Source: Candidatus Bathyarchaeota archaeon (GTDB lineage: Archaea > Thermoproteota > Bathyarchaeia > TCS64 > PIYN01). From it: a stretch of 56,252 nucleotides of DNA. The DNA lies in assembly GCA_003601775.1 (NCBI GenBank), contig PIYN01000006.1, positions 1 through 56,252 on the forward strand, given 5' to 3'. The notes beneath the pieces were generated by a model that had not been told where the DNA came from, did no database searches, and was given only the letters and a program-made list of their open reading frames with translations. The first letter of the stretch is position 1. The number at the start of each line of letters is the position of its first letter. A program made the position numbers and the translations under genes. Shown here piece after piece: positions 1 to 7,551 of this stretch.

Positions 1-1
1 G

Positions 2-271
2 AGGTACACCTTCCAACCCTCCGGGAGGGTTGTCTGGATCGTGGTGGGTAAGGAGGGGGAGTACCAGATCCTCCCGAGGGCGGGGTACTGCTCCTGCGAC
101 GACTTCTACTTCAGGATCATCAACGGGGAGGCGGGGCTCTGCTACCACCTCATAGCCCAGCGCCTCGCGGAGGCCCTCGGGAGGTTCGAGGAGGTAGAGG
201 AGGGGGATGAGTTCTACGACGCCCTCATGGCCGAGTGGCGGAGCCAGGCCCTGGGGAGAGTCAGATCTTAA
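2..271 (+). CDS. SWIM zinc-finger protein, 3' fragment
   Basis: The reading frame is open from the left edge of the window, so the 5' part of the gene is missing. An internal ATG at 41 is probably not the start, because the residues before it (YTFQPSGRVVW) read as a normal beta-strand region. The fragment shows a CxC-x14-CxH arrangement (YCSC then LCYHL), the SWIM zinc-binding signature, which is known from nucleic-acid and protein binding. It ends about 30 nt before a 39-residue membrane protein and 200 nt before an RPA-like gene on the same strand. Short SWIM proteins occur near single-strand DNA-binding proteins in archaea, but the function here is not known. The family call rests on the Cys/His pattern only. 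Confidence 0.7.
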   Translation, partial: RYTFQPSGRVVWIVVGKEGEYQILPRAGYCSCDDFYFRIINGEAGLCYHLIAQRLAEALGRFEEVEEGDEFYDALMAEWRSQALGRVRS

Positions 272-301
272 ATATCTCCACATCTCTTGATATCCCCGGT
301 C

Positions 302-421
302 ATGGACATCGAGAGCCTCTTCACCCTCCTCTGGAACATCACCGTCGTCGTCGCCCTCCTCGCCTTCGCCCTGGGCTTCATCTTCATGGCAACAAAAAGG
401 GGCGAGGGGGAAGGGAGTTAG
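302..421 (+). CDS. 39-residue single-span membrane protein
   Basis: This short frame has an ATG start and encodes 39 residues. It has an acidic N-terminus (MDIESLF), one hydrophobic segment at about residues 10-30 rich in Val, Leu, Ala and Phe, and a charged tail (KRGEGEGS). That is the layout of a single-pass membrane microprotein. A TATA-like TTAAATA at about 269-275 lies about 27 nt before the ATG, as expected for a leaderless archaeal transcript, and there is no Shine-Dalgarno site. It lies between the SWIM gene and the RPA gene. No family is recognised. Chance cannot be excluded for so short a frame, but the amphipathic composition and the promoter position support a real gene. Confidence 0.5.
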   Translation: MDIESLFTLLWNITVVVALLAFALGFIFMATKRGEGEGS

Positions 422-471
422 CCCGCTGGAAAGCCCTTATCTATTCACAGCCCGCCTTATCTGGTGAGAGA

Positions 472-1989
472 ATGTCTGGGATCGAGAGGATCATAGAGAG
501 GATCCTGGCCCTGAGGCCGGAGTTGACGAGGGAGGCCGTGCTGATGATGATCGAGGAGGAGAAGAGGAGGGCGGGGGGCCTCCTCACCGACGAGGCGGCG
601 GCCCATATCGTCGCCTCGACGCTGGGAGCGAGGTCGGGGCGACGGGTTGAGGCGGAGATGAAGATCGGGAGGCTGACCTCCGGGCTGGGTGATGTCTCCA
701 TAACGGGTCGGGTCATCCACATCTTTCCCCCCAAGAGGTTTATGAGGAGGGATGGGAGGGAGGGGAAGGTGGTGAGGATGCTCCTGGGGGATGGGACGGG
801 GTCCGTGAGGGTCGTGCTCTGGGATGAGAAGGCGGACCTCATCTCGGCGGGGAAGGTACAACCTGGGAAGATCGTGAGGATCCTCCATGGCTATACCCGT
901 GAGCGGCAGGGGGAGGTGGAGGTCAACGTCGGGAGGAGGGGGGAGTTATACATGGAGCCGATGGGCGTGAAGCCCGAGAAGTACCCTCCCCTCGAGGAGT
1001 TCTTCCTGGAGCCTGGGGGCGTCCATGAGGCTGGGAGGGTGAACCTCATAGGGGTGGTGGTGGAGAAGTCTCCCGTCTCGACGTTCATGAGGAGGGATGG
1101 ACAGGAGGGGAGGGTGATGAGGATGAGGCTCAGCGACCTAAAGGGTGGGGAGGTCACCCTCGTCCTCTGGGACGACCGGGTGGAGGACGTTGGGGAAGTA
1201 GAGGTGGGGACGAGATTGAAGATCGTGGAGGGGAGGGCGAGGAGGAGGGTAGACGGCCGTATAGAGGTCCACATCTCGAAATCCACCTGGGTGGAGGTGG
1301 TGGAGGAGGGAGTGGAGATCACCACGCCGAGCAGGAGGAGGATGAAGATCGGCGAGATCAGGGCAGGTATGAGGGACATCAACCTCCTGGCCCGCGTGGT
1401 GGGGATAGGGAGGATCAGGACCTTTGAACGTCGGGATGGGAGCGAGGGCAGGGTCGCCTCTCTATTGTTGCAGGACGACTCGGGATCGGTGAGGCTGAGC
1501 CTCTGGGACGATGATGTGGACCTGGTAGAGAGGGTCAGGGAGGGCGACACGATCTACGTCGAGAGGGCCTACGCGAGAGAGGGCCTTGGGGGCCTGAGTC
1601 TAAGCCTCGGCTCAGGGGGGCGGGTTGCCATCAACCCGGAGTTGGGGGAGACACTGCCCATGATAAGGAGGAGGGACGTCACGAAGATCGAGGACCTGAG
1701 GGAGGGGATGGGAGACGTCACGGTGGAGGGAAAGGTCGTCGAGGAGCCCTCCCTGAGGGAGGTGACGACGAGGAGGGGGGAGACCGTGAAGGTCGCCTCC
1801 TTCGTAATCGACGACGGCACTGGCGAGGCTCGGGTCTCGGTCTGGAGGGAGCTGGCGGAGAAGGTTGAGGGCCTACCCTTGGGCGTGAAGGTCAGGATAG
1901 AGAACTGCTATGTCAGGCCCTCCTACACGGAGACTAAGGAGATCACCTCGGGGACCTTCACGAAGATAAGGATCGAGGACAAGGCATAA
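472..1989 (+). CDS. RPA-like single-stranded DNA-binding protein, four OB folds
   Basis: Replication protein A homologue, 505 residues, expected to coat single-stranded DNA during replication and repair. After an N-terminal helical region (residues 1-65) there are four OB-fold repeats starting near residues 74, 189, 300 and 413. Each has the pattern GxVxxxG, then RRDGxEGxV, then a D(D/G)xxGxxxxxLWD strand. No C-terminal zinc finger is seen. The frame is open well upstream, but ATG 472 is preferred: it begins the conserved helical region, and a TATA-like CTTATCTA lies about 30 nt upstream, suggesting a leaderless mRNA. It is the first of two different ssDNA-binding proteins in the window (see 6989-7441). 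The family call is firm. Confidence 0.9.
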   Translation: MSGIERIIERILALRPELTREAVLMMIEEEKRRAGGLLTDEAAAHIVASTLGARSGRRVEAEMKIGRLTSGLGDVSITGRVIHIFPPKRFMRRDGREGKVVRMLLGDGTGSVRVVLWDEKADLISAGKVQPGKIVRILHGYTRERQGEVEVNVGRRGELYMEPMGVKPEKYPPLEEFFLEPGGVHEAGRVNLIGVVVEKSPVSTFMRRDGQEGRVMRMRLSDLKGGEVTLVLWDDRVEDVGEVEVGTRLKIVEGRARRRVDGRIEVHISKSTWVEVVEEGVEITTPSRRRMKIGEIRAGMRDINLLARVVGIGRIRTFERRDGSEGRVASLLLQDDSGSVRLSLWDDDVDLVERVREGDTIYVERAYAREGLGGLSLSLGSGGRVAINPELGETLPMIRRRDVTKIEDLREGMGDVTVEGKVVEEPSLREVTTRRGETVKVASFVIDDGTGEARVSVWRELAEKVEGLPLGVKVRIENCYVRPSYTETKEITSGTFTKIRIEDKA

Positions 1990-1996
1990 AAAGGGG

Positions 1997-3334
1997 TTAG
2001 GGGCTCTCCCTCTCAACCTCCCTTATCGTCTTCTCGAGGATCTCCAACGCACTATCCACCAGTTCTCTGGTGATGATGAGGGGGGGCGCGATGCGGATCG
2101 TCGAGACACCACAGGAGATGATGGCCAGGCCCCGCTTGAAGCAGCGCATGATGACCTCCCCGACCTCCTTCTTCGCGGGCTCCCTCGTCTCCTTATCCTT
2201 CACGAGCTCCACGCCGATCATGAGGCCCTTCCCCCTGACGTCGCCGATCATCTCCGAGGACTCCTTCATCTCCTCCAGACGCCCCAGGATATAGGTCCCC
2301 TGCTTCTCCGCGTTCTCCAGCAACCTCTCCTCCTCCATCACATCCAAGACGGCGTTGGCGGCGGCACAGGAGACCGGGTTCCCGCCGAAGGTGCTGGCAT
2401 GGCTCCCGGGGACCCAGTCCATCAGTTCGGCCCTCGCGACCGTGACGCCGAGCGGCAGCCCCGAGGCGATGGCCTTGGCTATGCAGAGGACGTCCGGCTC
2501 CACGCCCCAGTGCTCTATCGCGAACCACCTCCCCGTCCGCCCCATACCCGATTGGATCTCATCCACGACGAGGAGGATACCGTACTCCTCGGCGAGGTTC
2601 TTCAACCTCTTAAAGTAGTCCGGGGGTGGGACGACGTAGCCCCCTTCACCTTGGATCGGCTCTATGATGAAGGCCGCGACCTCGTCAGGTGGGACGTATT
2701 TGTGGAGGAGGTACTCCTCAATATAATCGACGCACCAGAGCCCGCAGTCGGGATAGGTCTGCTTGAAGGGGCATCTGTAGCAGTAGGGGTAGGGGACGTG
2801 CTCCACCTCAGGGAGGAGGGGGGAGAAGTACTGCCTTTGGACGGGCTTGCTCGCCGTGAGGCTGACGGCGCCCATCGTCCTCCCATGGAAGGAGCCTATG
2901 AAGGCTATGAGCTTCTGGCGGCGGGTATGCCATCTGCTCAGCTTGATGGCCGCCTCGACAGCCTCGGCCCCGCTGTTCCCATAGTAGAATCGCTTCTTGA
3001 AGTCCCCGGGGACCTTATCGGAGAGCTTTTCAGCGAGCCGTATGGCCTGCTCGTAGTAGAAGTCGGTGTGGGAGTAGTGGAGAAACTTCTCAGCCTGCTC
3101 CCTGATCGCCTCCACGATCCTTGGATGGCAGTGCCCAACGTTAAGGACGGCGAGGCCGGAGTTGAAGTCTATGAACTCGTTTCCATCGACATCCCTGATG
3201 ATGCATCCCCTTCCCGACTCGATGACGAGGGGGTAGAAGCGGGCGTAGGAGGGGGAGATCAAGGCTTCATCACGTTTAAGAAGCTCAAGAGCCCTCGGCC
3301 CGGGAGGAGTTACAACGATCTTAGGATAACCCAT
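1997..3334 (-). CDS. Class-III PLP aminotransferase (acetylornithine/4-aminobutyrate family)
   Basis: PLP-dependent fold-type I aminotransferase of 445 residues. Visible landmarks are the NSGAEAVEAA phosphate-binding loop, SFHGRT, VVDEIQSGMGRTG (PLP-pyridine Asp, about residue 255) and the Schiff-base lysine in CIAKAIASG (about residue 288). A Cys-rich insert, YRCPF and CGLWC, is characteristic of the archaeal subgroup often labelled acetylornithine or 4-aminobutyrate aminotransferase. Some Pyrococcus members of that subgroup are broad amino-acid racemases, so transamination of ornithine or GABA should not be assumed. The ATG at 3334 is chosen over an in-frame TTG six codons upstream because GAGGAGG sits 7 nt before it. 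The gene lies tail to tail with RPA, 7 nt apart. Confidence 0.88.
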   Translation of the reverse strand: MGYPKIVVTPPGPRALELLKRDEALISPSYARFYPLVIESGRGCIIRDVDGNEFIDFNSGLAVLNVGHCHPRIVEAIREQAEKFLHYSHTDFYYEQAIRLAEKLSDKVPGDFKKRFYYGNSGAEAVEAAIKLSRWHTRRQKLIAFIGSFHGRTMGAVSLTASKPVQRQYFSPLLPEVEHVPYPYCYRCPFKQTYPDCGLWCVDYIEEYLLHKYVPPDEVAAFIIEPIQGEGGYVVPPPDYFKRLKNLAEEYGILLVVDEIQSGMGRTGRWFAIEHWGVEPDVLCIAKAIASGLPLGVTVARAELMDWVPGSHASTFGGNPVSCAAANAVLDVMEEERLLENAEKQGTYILGRLEEMKESSEMIGDVRGKGLMIGVELVKDKETREPAKKEVGEVIMRCFKRGLAIISCGVSTIRIAPPLIITRELVDSALEILEKTIREVERESP

Positions 3335-3408
3335 TCCTGAGCCTCCTCTCAATCAAGATTTCTACACCCTCCTTAAAAAGATATGAAGAAGCCCAAGATC
3401 ATCACTCT

Positions 3409-3425
3409 CCCTCCTTGAAGGAGGG
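3409..3425. repeat. GC-rich inverted repeat between DUF2070 gene and aminotransferase
   Basis: CCCTCC, a 5-nt loop TTGAA, then GGAGGG forms a perfect 6-bp stem. It lies just beyond the stop of the minus-strand DUF2070 gene (stop at 3451) and upstream of the minus-strand aminotransferase. It could be a transcript-end hairpin for the former or an operator for the latter; no T-run follows it on the minus strand, so a classical terminator is not supported. Confidence 0.35.
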
Positions 3426-3450
3426 GTCAGACAGGGAGGGACCATCCGTC

Positions 3451-5256
3451 TCAGAGGAGAAAGAGAAGGGAGAGGGAGAGGGCGCCGAGGAGGGGAAGGA
3501 TCGTCAGCGAGGACCGCTTAAAGAGGTTGAACCCCTCTTCCAGTATATTCCCCAGATAAATTAGACCACCCTCCCCTATGATCCGAAGGCCCTTCACCTC
3601 GACCACCCCATAGTGGAAGGAGGCGGGCTCCAAGGATTCCAGCGCCTGTGCCACTGCCCGCTTCACGTACTCCGCCATCCTCTCCCAGTCAATCCTCTCC
3701 CCCAAGGGGTAGTAACCGCGGGGGCTGACGCTGATGGCGTTCACGATGTGAGTGTCGGTAGTCGCGACCTCGGCCTCATCCACCCCGAGCCCCTTGATCC
3801 TGGAGAGGAGTTCCTCCCTTAATCCCGAGACCATGTTGTTCGCATCTATCACAACATATACAGAGGTCTGCCCTGGGACTTCGACGGCCATGGCACCGAT
3901 GCCTGCGGGGCCCATCCCATCTTTGAGGGAGAGGTCAGTGGGAGTGACCTTGGAGAAACCGATGCGGAAGGAGGTCCTCGGGGCCCTAAGGGCCCGCCTC
4001 ATCGCGTCGAGGGCGGCCTCGGTCAGGTTTGAGAGGTCCTCCTCACTGAGTTCATCCTCCTCTCCAATGCTGTTATGGAGGTCCACCACTAAGGTCTCTA
4101 ACCCGAGTCCCCTCCCTGCCTGGGAGATCCTCCTCTCTAATCCTTGGGGGAGATCGTCGAAGCTCTTGGGGGAGACCGTCAGGGTTACAAGGGCTAAGTC
4201 ATCGAAGAGCTGGCATGTGGCGGTCGCCCCATCCCTACGGACTCTTATCAGGGGTGAGACCCGCCCGCCCTCTACTCCACGGCCTATCCCCTCAAGGAGG
4301 GCTTGGATGACCCTCTTGTTCTGGACTTGGGAGGAGAGATCTCGGTCATGGGATGAGACGCCGTGGAGGAAGAGGGCCTCGCATCCAAGGGCCTCTCCCA
4401 GCGCCTTCGTTGTGAGGTAGGGGAGGGCGCTGCTGCCCACATTCCTGAAGGGCCCTGAGTGTATGTAGGGGACCATTAGGACTCCCTTGGGCCCCCCTCT
4501 GGAGTGAAAGATCAAGTAGCCTATAGGAAGGTCGGCCTCCTCCCCGATCTTCTCCAGGTATTCCTCCAAGGGCTCGCCTATCCCCTCAGCCCAGGCGAGG
4601 AGGAAGGCCTGGAAGAGGGGTAAGAGCCTGATCTGCTCCCTATCCCCTCTCCACCTCTCCACAACCTTGACGACAAGCCAGACCGCGGAGAGGAGGATCA
4701 GAGAGGAGGTCAGGCCGAGGAGGAGGCTCCTCCAGTCTATTGGGAGGAGGGGGATGGCGGAGAAGAGGCAGGAGAGGGGTTGGAGGATGGAGGAGAGGAG
4801 CGCCCTGAAGCGGTCTCGTGAGGTCAAGGCGTAGAGGGCGAGGAGGCGGAGGGAGAGGGAGAAGGAGAAGCCCGCCATGAAGGCCCTTGGGATGAGGGCA
4901 TGGCTCCCGGTTAGACGGGCCGCCAATCCAAGAAGGGTGAGGATCGAGACCCAGGGGAGGGAGGCGACGAGGGAGAGGGCAGTACACCTCCTCGGCGTGA
5001 AGAGAGGGTCTCCGCTTAGGAGGAGGGAGGTTAGCAGGTCTGAGAGGAGGGAGGGAAGGGTGAAAGTGGAGAGGGCGAAGAGGAGGCTGGGGAGGAGGGA
5101 GCTGACTCCCTTGTAGAGGATTAGGGGGAGTGCGCCTCCGATGAGAGTTACCACGACCTGTTCTAACAGAAGGACCCTATGAGAGGGGAAGCCGAAGAGG
5201 TAGGAGTAATAGGAGAGTATCCTGTCAGAGGCCCCCCTCCCCCCGCCTTCCCACAC
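3451..5256 (-). CDS. DUF2070 archaeal membrane protein
   Basis: About 601 residues. The first 200 residues contain roughly six hydrophobic segments rich in Leu and Ser. A large soluble domain follows (about 225-575), then a final hydrophobic stretch at the C-terminus. The soluble part contains HSRGGPKGVLMVPYIHSGPF and DTHIVNA, patterns I associate with the archaeal DUF2070 family, whose members are about 600 residues and of unknown function. The GTG start at 5256 has GAGGGG about 7 nt upstream. It is downstream of Sec61-beta on the same strand with a 72-nt gap, so the two may be co-transcribed; a link to membrane-protein biogenesis is only a guess from that position. Confidence 0.75.
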   Translation of the reverse strand: MWEGGGRGASDRILSYYSYLFGFPSHRVLLLEQVVVTLIGGALPLILYKGVSSLLPSLLFALSTFTLPSLLSDLLTSLLLSGDPLFTPRRCTALSLVASLPWVSILTLLGLAARLTGSHALIPRAFMAGFSFSLSLRLLALYALTSRDRFRALLSSILQPLSCLFSAIPLLPIDWRSLLLGLTSSLILLSAVWLVVKVVERWRGDREQIRLLPLFQAFLLAWAEGIGEPLEEYLEKIGEEADLPIGYLIFHSRGGPKGVLMVPYIHSGPFRNVGSSALPYLTTKALGEALGCEALFLHGVSSHDRDLSSQVQNKRVIQALLEGIGRGVEGGRVSPLIRVRRDGATATCQLFDDLALVTLTVSPKSFDDLPQGLERRISQAGRGLGLETLVVDLHNSIGEEDELSEEDLSNLTEAALDAMRRALRAPRTSFRIGFSKVTPTDLSLKDGMGPAGIGAMAVEVPGQTSVYVVIDANNMVSGLREELLSRIKGLGVDEAEVATTDTHIVNAISVSPRGYYPLGERIDWERMAEYVKRAVAQALESLEPASFHYGVVEVKGLRIIGEGGLIYLGNILEEGFNLFKRSSLTILPLLGALSLSLLFLL

Positions 5257-5328
5257 AACGAGCCCCTCTAATCGTGTCTCTACATCATGGAGAAGAGGAA
5301 TTAAAAAGGCTTCATCCCTTGGAGGTGC

Positions 5329-5508
5329 TTATATAGGACCCTTGAAGAACCAGTGGGCCACGATGCAGGCAACTATGAGTAAGATGGCTGAGATCACGAC
5401 GAACTCCGGCCTCACCTTGAAGCCGTAGGACTCGTCTTGGAAGAAACGGAGTAGACCGGCGCTGGAGGCCGGTGCTATGGCTTCCTCTTCTCGTCTCCTC
5501 CTGGACAT
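5329..5508 (-). CDS. Preprotein translocase subunit Sec61-beta (SecG-type)
   Basis: A 59-residue protein matching archaeal Sec61-beta. It has an N-terminal basic and acidic run (MSRRRREEEA), then PASSAGLLRFF, then YGFKVRPEFVV just before a single C-terminal membrane span (about residues 35-55). It is the small tail-anchored subunit of the SecYE-beta protein channel. The GLxRFF and KVxPEFV motifs are diagnostic. The gene sits between glyA (49 nt upstream) and the DUF2070 membrane protein on the minus strand. It is too short for many automatic calls. Confidence 0.92.
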   Translation of the reverse strand: MSRRRREEEAIAPASSAGLLRFFQDESYGFKVRPEFVVISAILLIVACIVAHWFFKGPI

Positions 5509-5557
5509 CTCCTCCCTCCTTGACTGGGACTCGGGGTAAATTAAGGGTTTTGCCCCT

Positions 5558-6877
5558 TCACCTCAGCCCCAGGTACTTGTAGGCCTCAGCGGCCTCCTCG
5601 AAGCAGTAGTGGCAGTATTGGTAGCCCTTCCTGAACTCCGCGACGTCCCTCGCGACCCTCTTAGGGTCCTCCCCCTTGATGACGACCCTCTTCATGAACT
5701 CCGCGATCTCGACCATCTCGGACTCTTTCATCCCCAGCCTTGTGAGTTCGCTCGTCCCGATCCTTATCCCCCCTGGCTCCATGAAGTGTCGGCCCTCCCT
5801 TATGTCGTAGGGGAGGAGGTTCCTGTTCACGATGATCCCCGCCTTCTCGAGTTCCATCTCCACCCTCCGCCCATTCTTCAGGGGGGTGTCCACGACGTCT
5901 ATAAGGAGGACGTGGGACTTCGTGAAGCCCAGCTTCTCCCCGAGGACCTTGAAGCCCCGCTCGTAGAGGGCCTGACCCAGGGCCTGGGCGTTCCTAATGA
6001 CCTGCTCAGCGTAGGCACGGCCGAACTCCTTGAACTCGCAGAGGGCGACGGCGAGGGCGGCGAGGCTGTGGAGGTGGTGGTTGCTCAGGTTTGCGGGGAA
6101 AGCCGCGTTCTTCAGCCTCTCGGCGTACTTCTCCCAGGAGGCGATCATCCCCCGCTGGGGTCCGAAGAAGGTCTTGTGGGTGCTCATCTGGACGCAGTCA
6201 GCCCCCTCTCTCAGGGGGTCTTGGAAGAGGCCTGCGCCTATGAGGCCCGCCACGTGGGCCGCGTCGTAGGCGACTTTCGCGTCGTACTCCCTCGCCACCT
6301 CCGCGATCTCCTTCACGGGGTGGGGGAAGGGGAAGACGCTGGCTCCGAAGAGGTATAGCTTTATGTGGTCCCCACGGGACTCCAGCCGCCTGATCCTCTT
6401 CACGGTCTTATCGACGTCGATGTTCAGGCTCTCATCGTCGTACTCGAAGTACTGGACCTTGAGCCCATGGACGGCTCCCGCGGTCCCCCAGAGGCGCTTC
6501 CTCCCCATGGAGATATGCCCCCCTGTCGGGATCGAGAGGGCCATGATGCGGTCCCCCGGCTCCGTGAAGGCCGTGTACATGATGAGGTTGGCGCAGACGC
6601 CTGAGATGGGGCGGACGTCCACGAACTCCGCCCTGAAGATCTCCTTGGCGAGCTCCAAGGCCATCAGCTCGACTTCATCGATGTATCTACACCCCGCGTA
6701 GACCCTCTCCCCAGGCCACCCCTCTGCGTAGCGGTGGCCGAAGTCGCTGGTCAAGGCCTCACGGACCGCCGGGCTGGTGACATTCTCGCTCGCGATGAGG
6801 GGTATGCTCCTATTGAAGAACTCGCTGTGCTCCTTGAGGAGCTTGAAGATCCTATCATATTTCTCCCTTGCACTCAA
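5558..6877 (-). CDS. glyA: Serine hydroxymethyltransferase
   Basis: PLP enzyme that interconverts serine and glycine, transferring the one-carbon unit to a pterin cofactor (a tetrahydrofolate or methanopterin type in archaea). It has 439 residues with IPLIASENVTSPAV near the N-terminus, the YAEGWPGERVYAGC region, and the PLP lysine in MSTHKTFFGP (about residue 236). Like other archaeal SHMTs it differs from bacterial GlyA in the middle region. The start is TTG at 6877, preceded by GGTGGT about 5 nt upstream; a TATA-like TTAAATTTTA lies near 6910. The gene is upstream of sec61-beta. Confidence 0.93.
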   Translation of the reverse strand: MSAREKYDRIFKLLKEHSEFFNRSIPLIASENVTSPAVREALTSDFGHRYAEGWPGERVYAGCRYIDEVELMALELAKEIFRAEFVDVRPISGVCANLIMYTAFTEPGDRIMALSIPTGGHISMGRKRLWGTAGAVHGLKVQYFEYDDESLNIDVDKTVKRIRRLESRGDHIKLYLFGASVFPFPHPVKEIAEVAREYDAKVAYDAAHVAGLIGAGLFQDPLREGADCVQMSTHKTFFGPQRGMIASWEKYAERLKNAAFPANLSNHHLHSLAALAVALCEFKEFGRAYAEQVIRNAQALGQALYERGFKVLGEKLGFTKSHVLLIDVVDTPLKNGRRVEMELEKAGIIVNRNLLPYDIREGRHFMEPGGIRIGTSELTRLGMKESEMVEIAEFMKRVVIKGEDPKRVARDVAEFRKGYQYCHYCFEEAAEAYKYLGLR

Positions 6878-6988
6878 GAGTTACCACCATGAAGATCAGG
6901 TGGCGATACTAAAATTTAATCTTAGGGGAGAAGTCCCACCGCATAAAAATAGAAAAAGAGGGGGTGTATCTCGCCAGCTCGGGGACGC

Positions 6989-7441
6989 TTAATATCTCCT
7001 TCTCCTTGTCGGTCTTCTCCGACCGGAGAAGCCAGACTTGGTGAAGCGTCGCCCAGGCTGCTCGAACTGCTGGCTGGATAGGTTGTTGTCGAGGTTCACC
7101 TCGGATATGGGGGATTCCTCAAGGATCTCGTAGCTGCCGTATCGACCCAGGTTCAGTCGCATGGAGCCCCGGAAGAGGTTGACGTAGCCGTTCTTGATGC
7201 TGAGGGTCTGCCCCTCCTCTATGTCGTCTATGGCGTCGTCCCATAGGGTGAGGTATATGGAGCCTGTCTCGTCCCCGACGAGAGCCTCGGCGACGCGGTG
7301 TCTACTCTGATCGATCCTGGACGTGACCTCTCTCGGCTCAGTCTTGGAAACAACCTTCACGATAGTGTATACCTGCCGCGAGTAAGAGTTCAAGTCACCA
7401 ATCTTTACGAGCTCTTCGCTCCTATCTTCTCTAATTGCCAT
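6989..7441 (-). CDS. ssb: Crenarchaeal-type single-stranded DNA-binding protein
   Basis: A 150-residue protein with a single OB fold at about residues 8-110 (KIGDLNSYSRQVYTIVKVV, then GDETGSIYLTLWDD, then GYVNLFRGSMRLNLGRYG) and a flexible C-terminal tail ending in an Arg-rich segment (GRRRPTRRRRY). The layout matches the Sulfolobus-type SSB, one OB fold plus a disordered tail. The tail is basic here, whereas many bacterial and Sulfolobus SSB tails are acidic or Gly-Arg-rich. The ATG is preceded by a TATA-like CTTATATGG about 45 nt upstream. It is downstream of the DP2 gene on the same strand, consistent with a role in replication. Confidence 0.88.
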   Translation of the reverse strand: MAIREDRSEELVKIGDLNSYSRQVYTIVKVVSKTEPREVTSRIDQSRHRVAEALVGDETGSIYLTLWDDAIDDIEEGQTLSIKNGYVNLFRGSMRLNLGRYGSYEILEESPISEVNLDNNLSSQQFEQPGRRFTKSGFSGRRRPTRRRRY

Positions 7442-7551
7442 CGCTTACTTACGCTCTTTCCTATTGGTGACTAAAGAACTCCCGGGGGACCATATAAGGA
7501 TTGTGTTTCAGAGATTGTGGTTCCAAAGGTTCATCTCCTCGTTTTTAGGCC

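Noticed and set aside
2399-3340. 313-codon plus-strand open frame opposite the aminotransferase
   Set aside because: It is antisense to a well-conserved PLP enzyme and has no recognisable domain; long antisense frames are expected in G+C-rich DNA.
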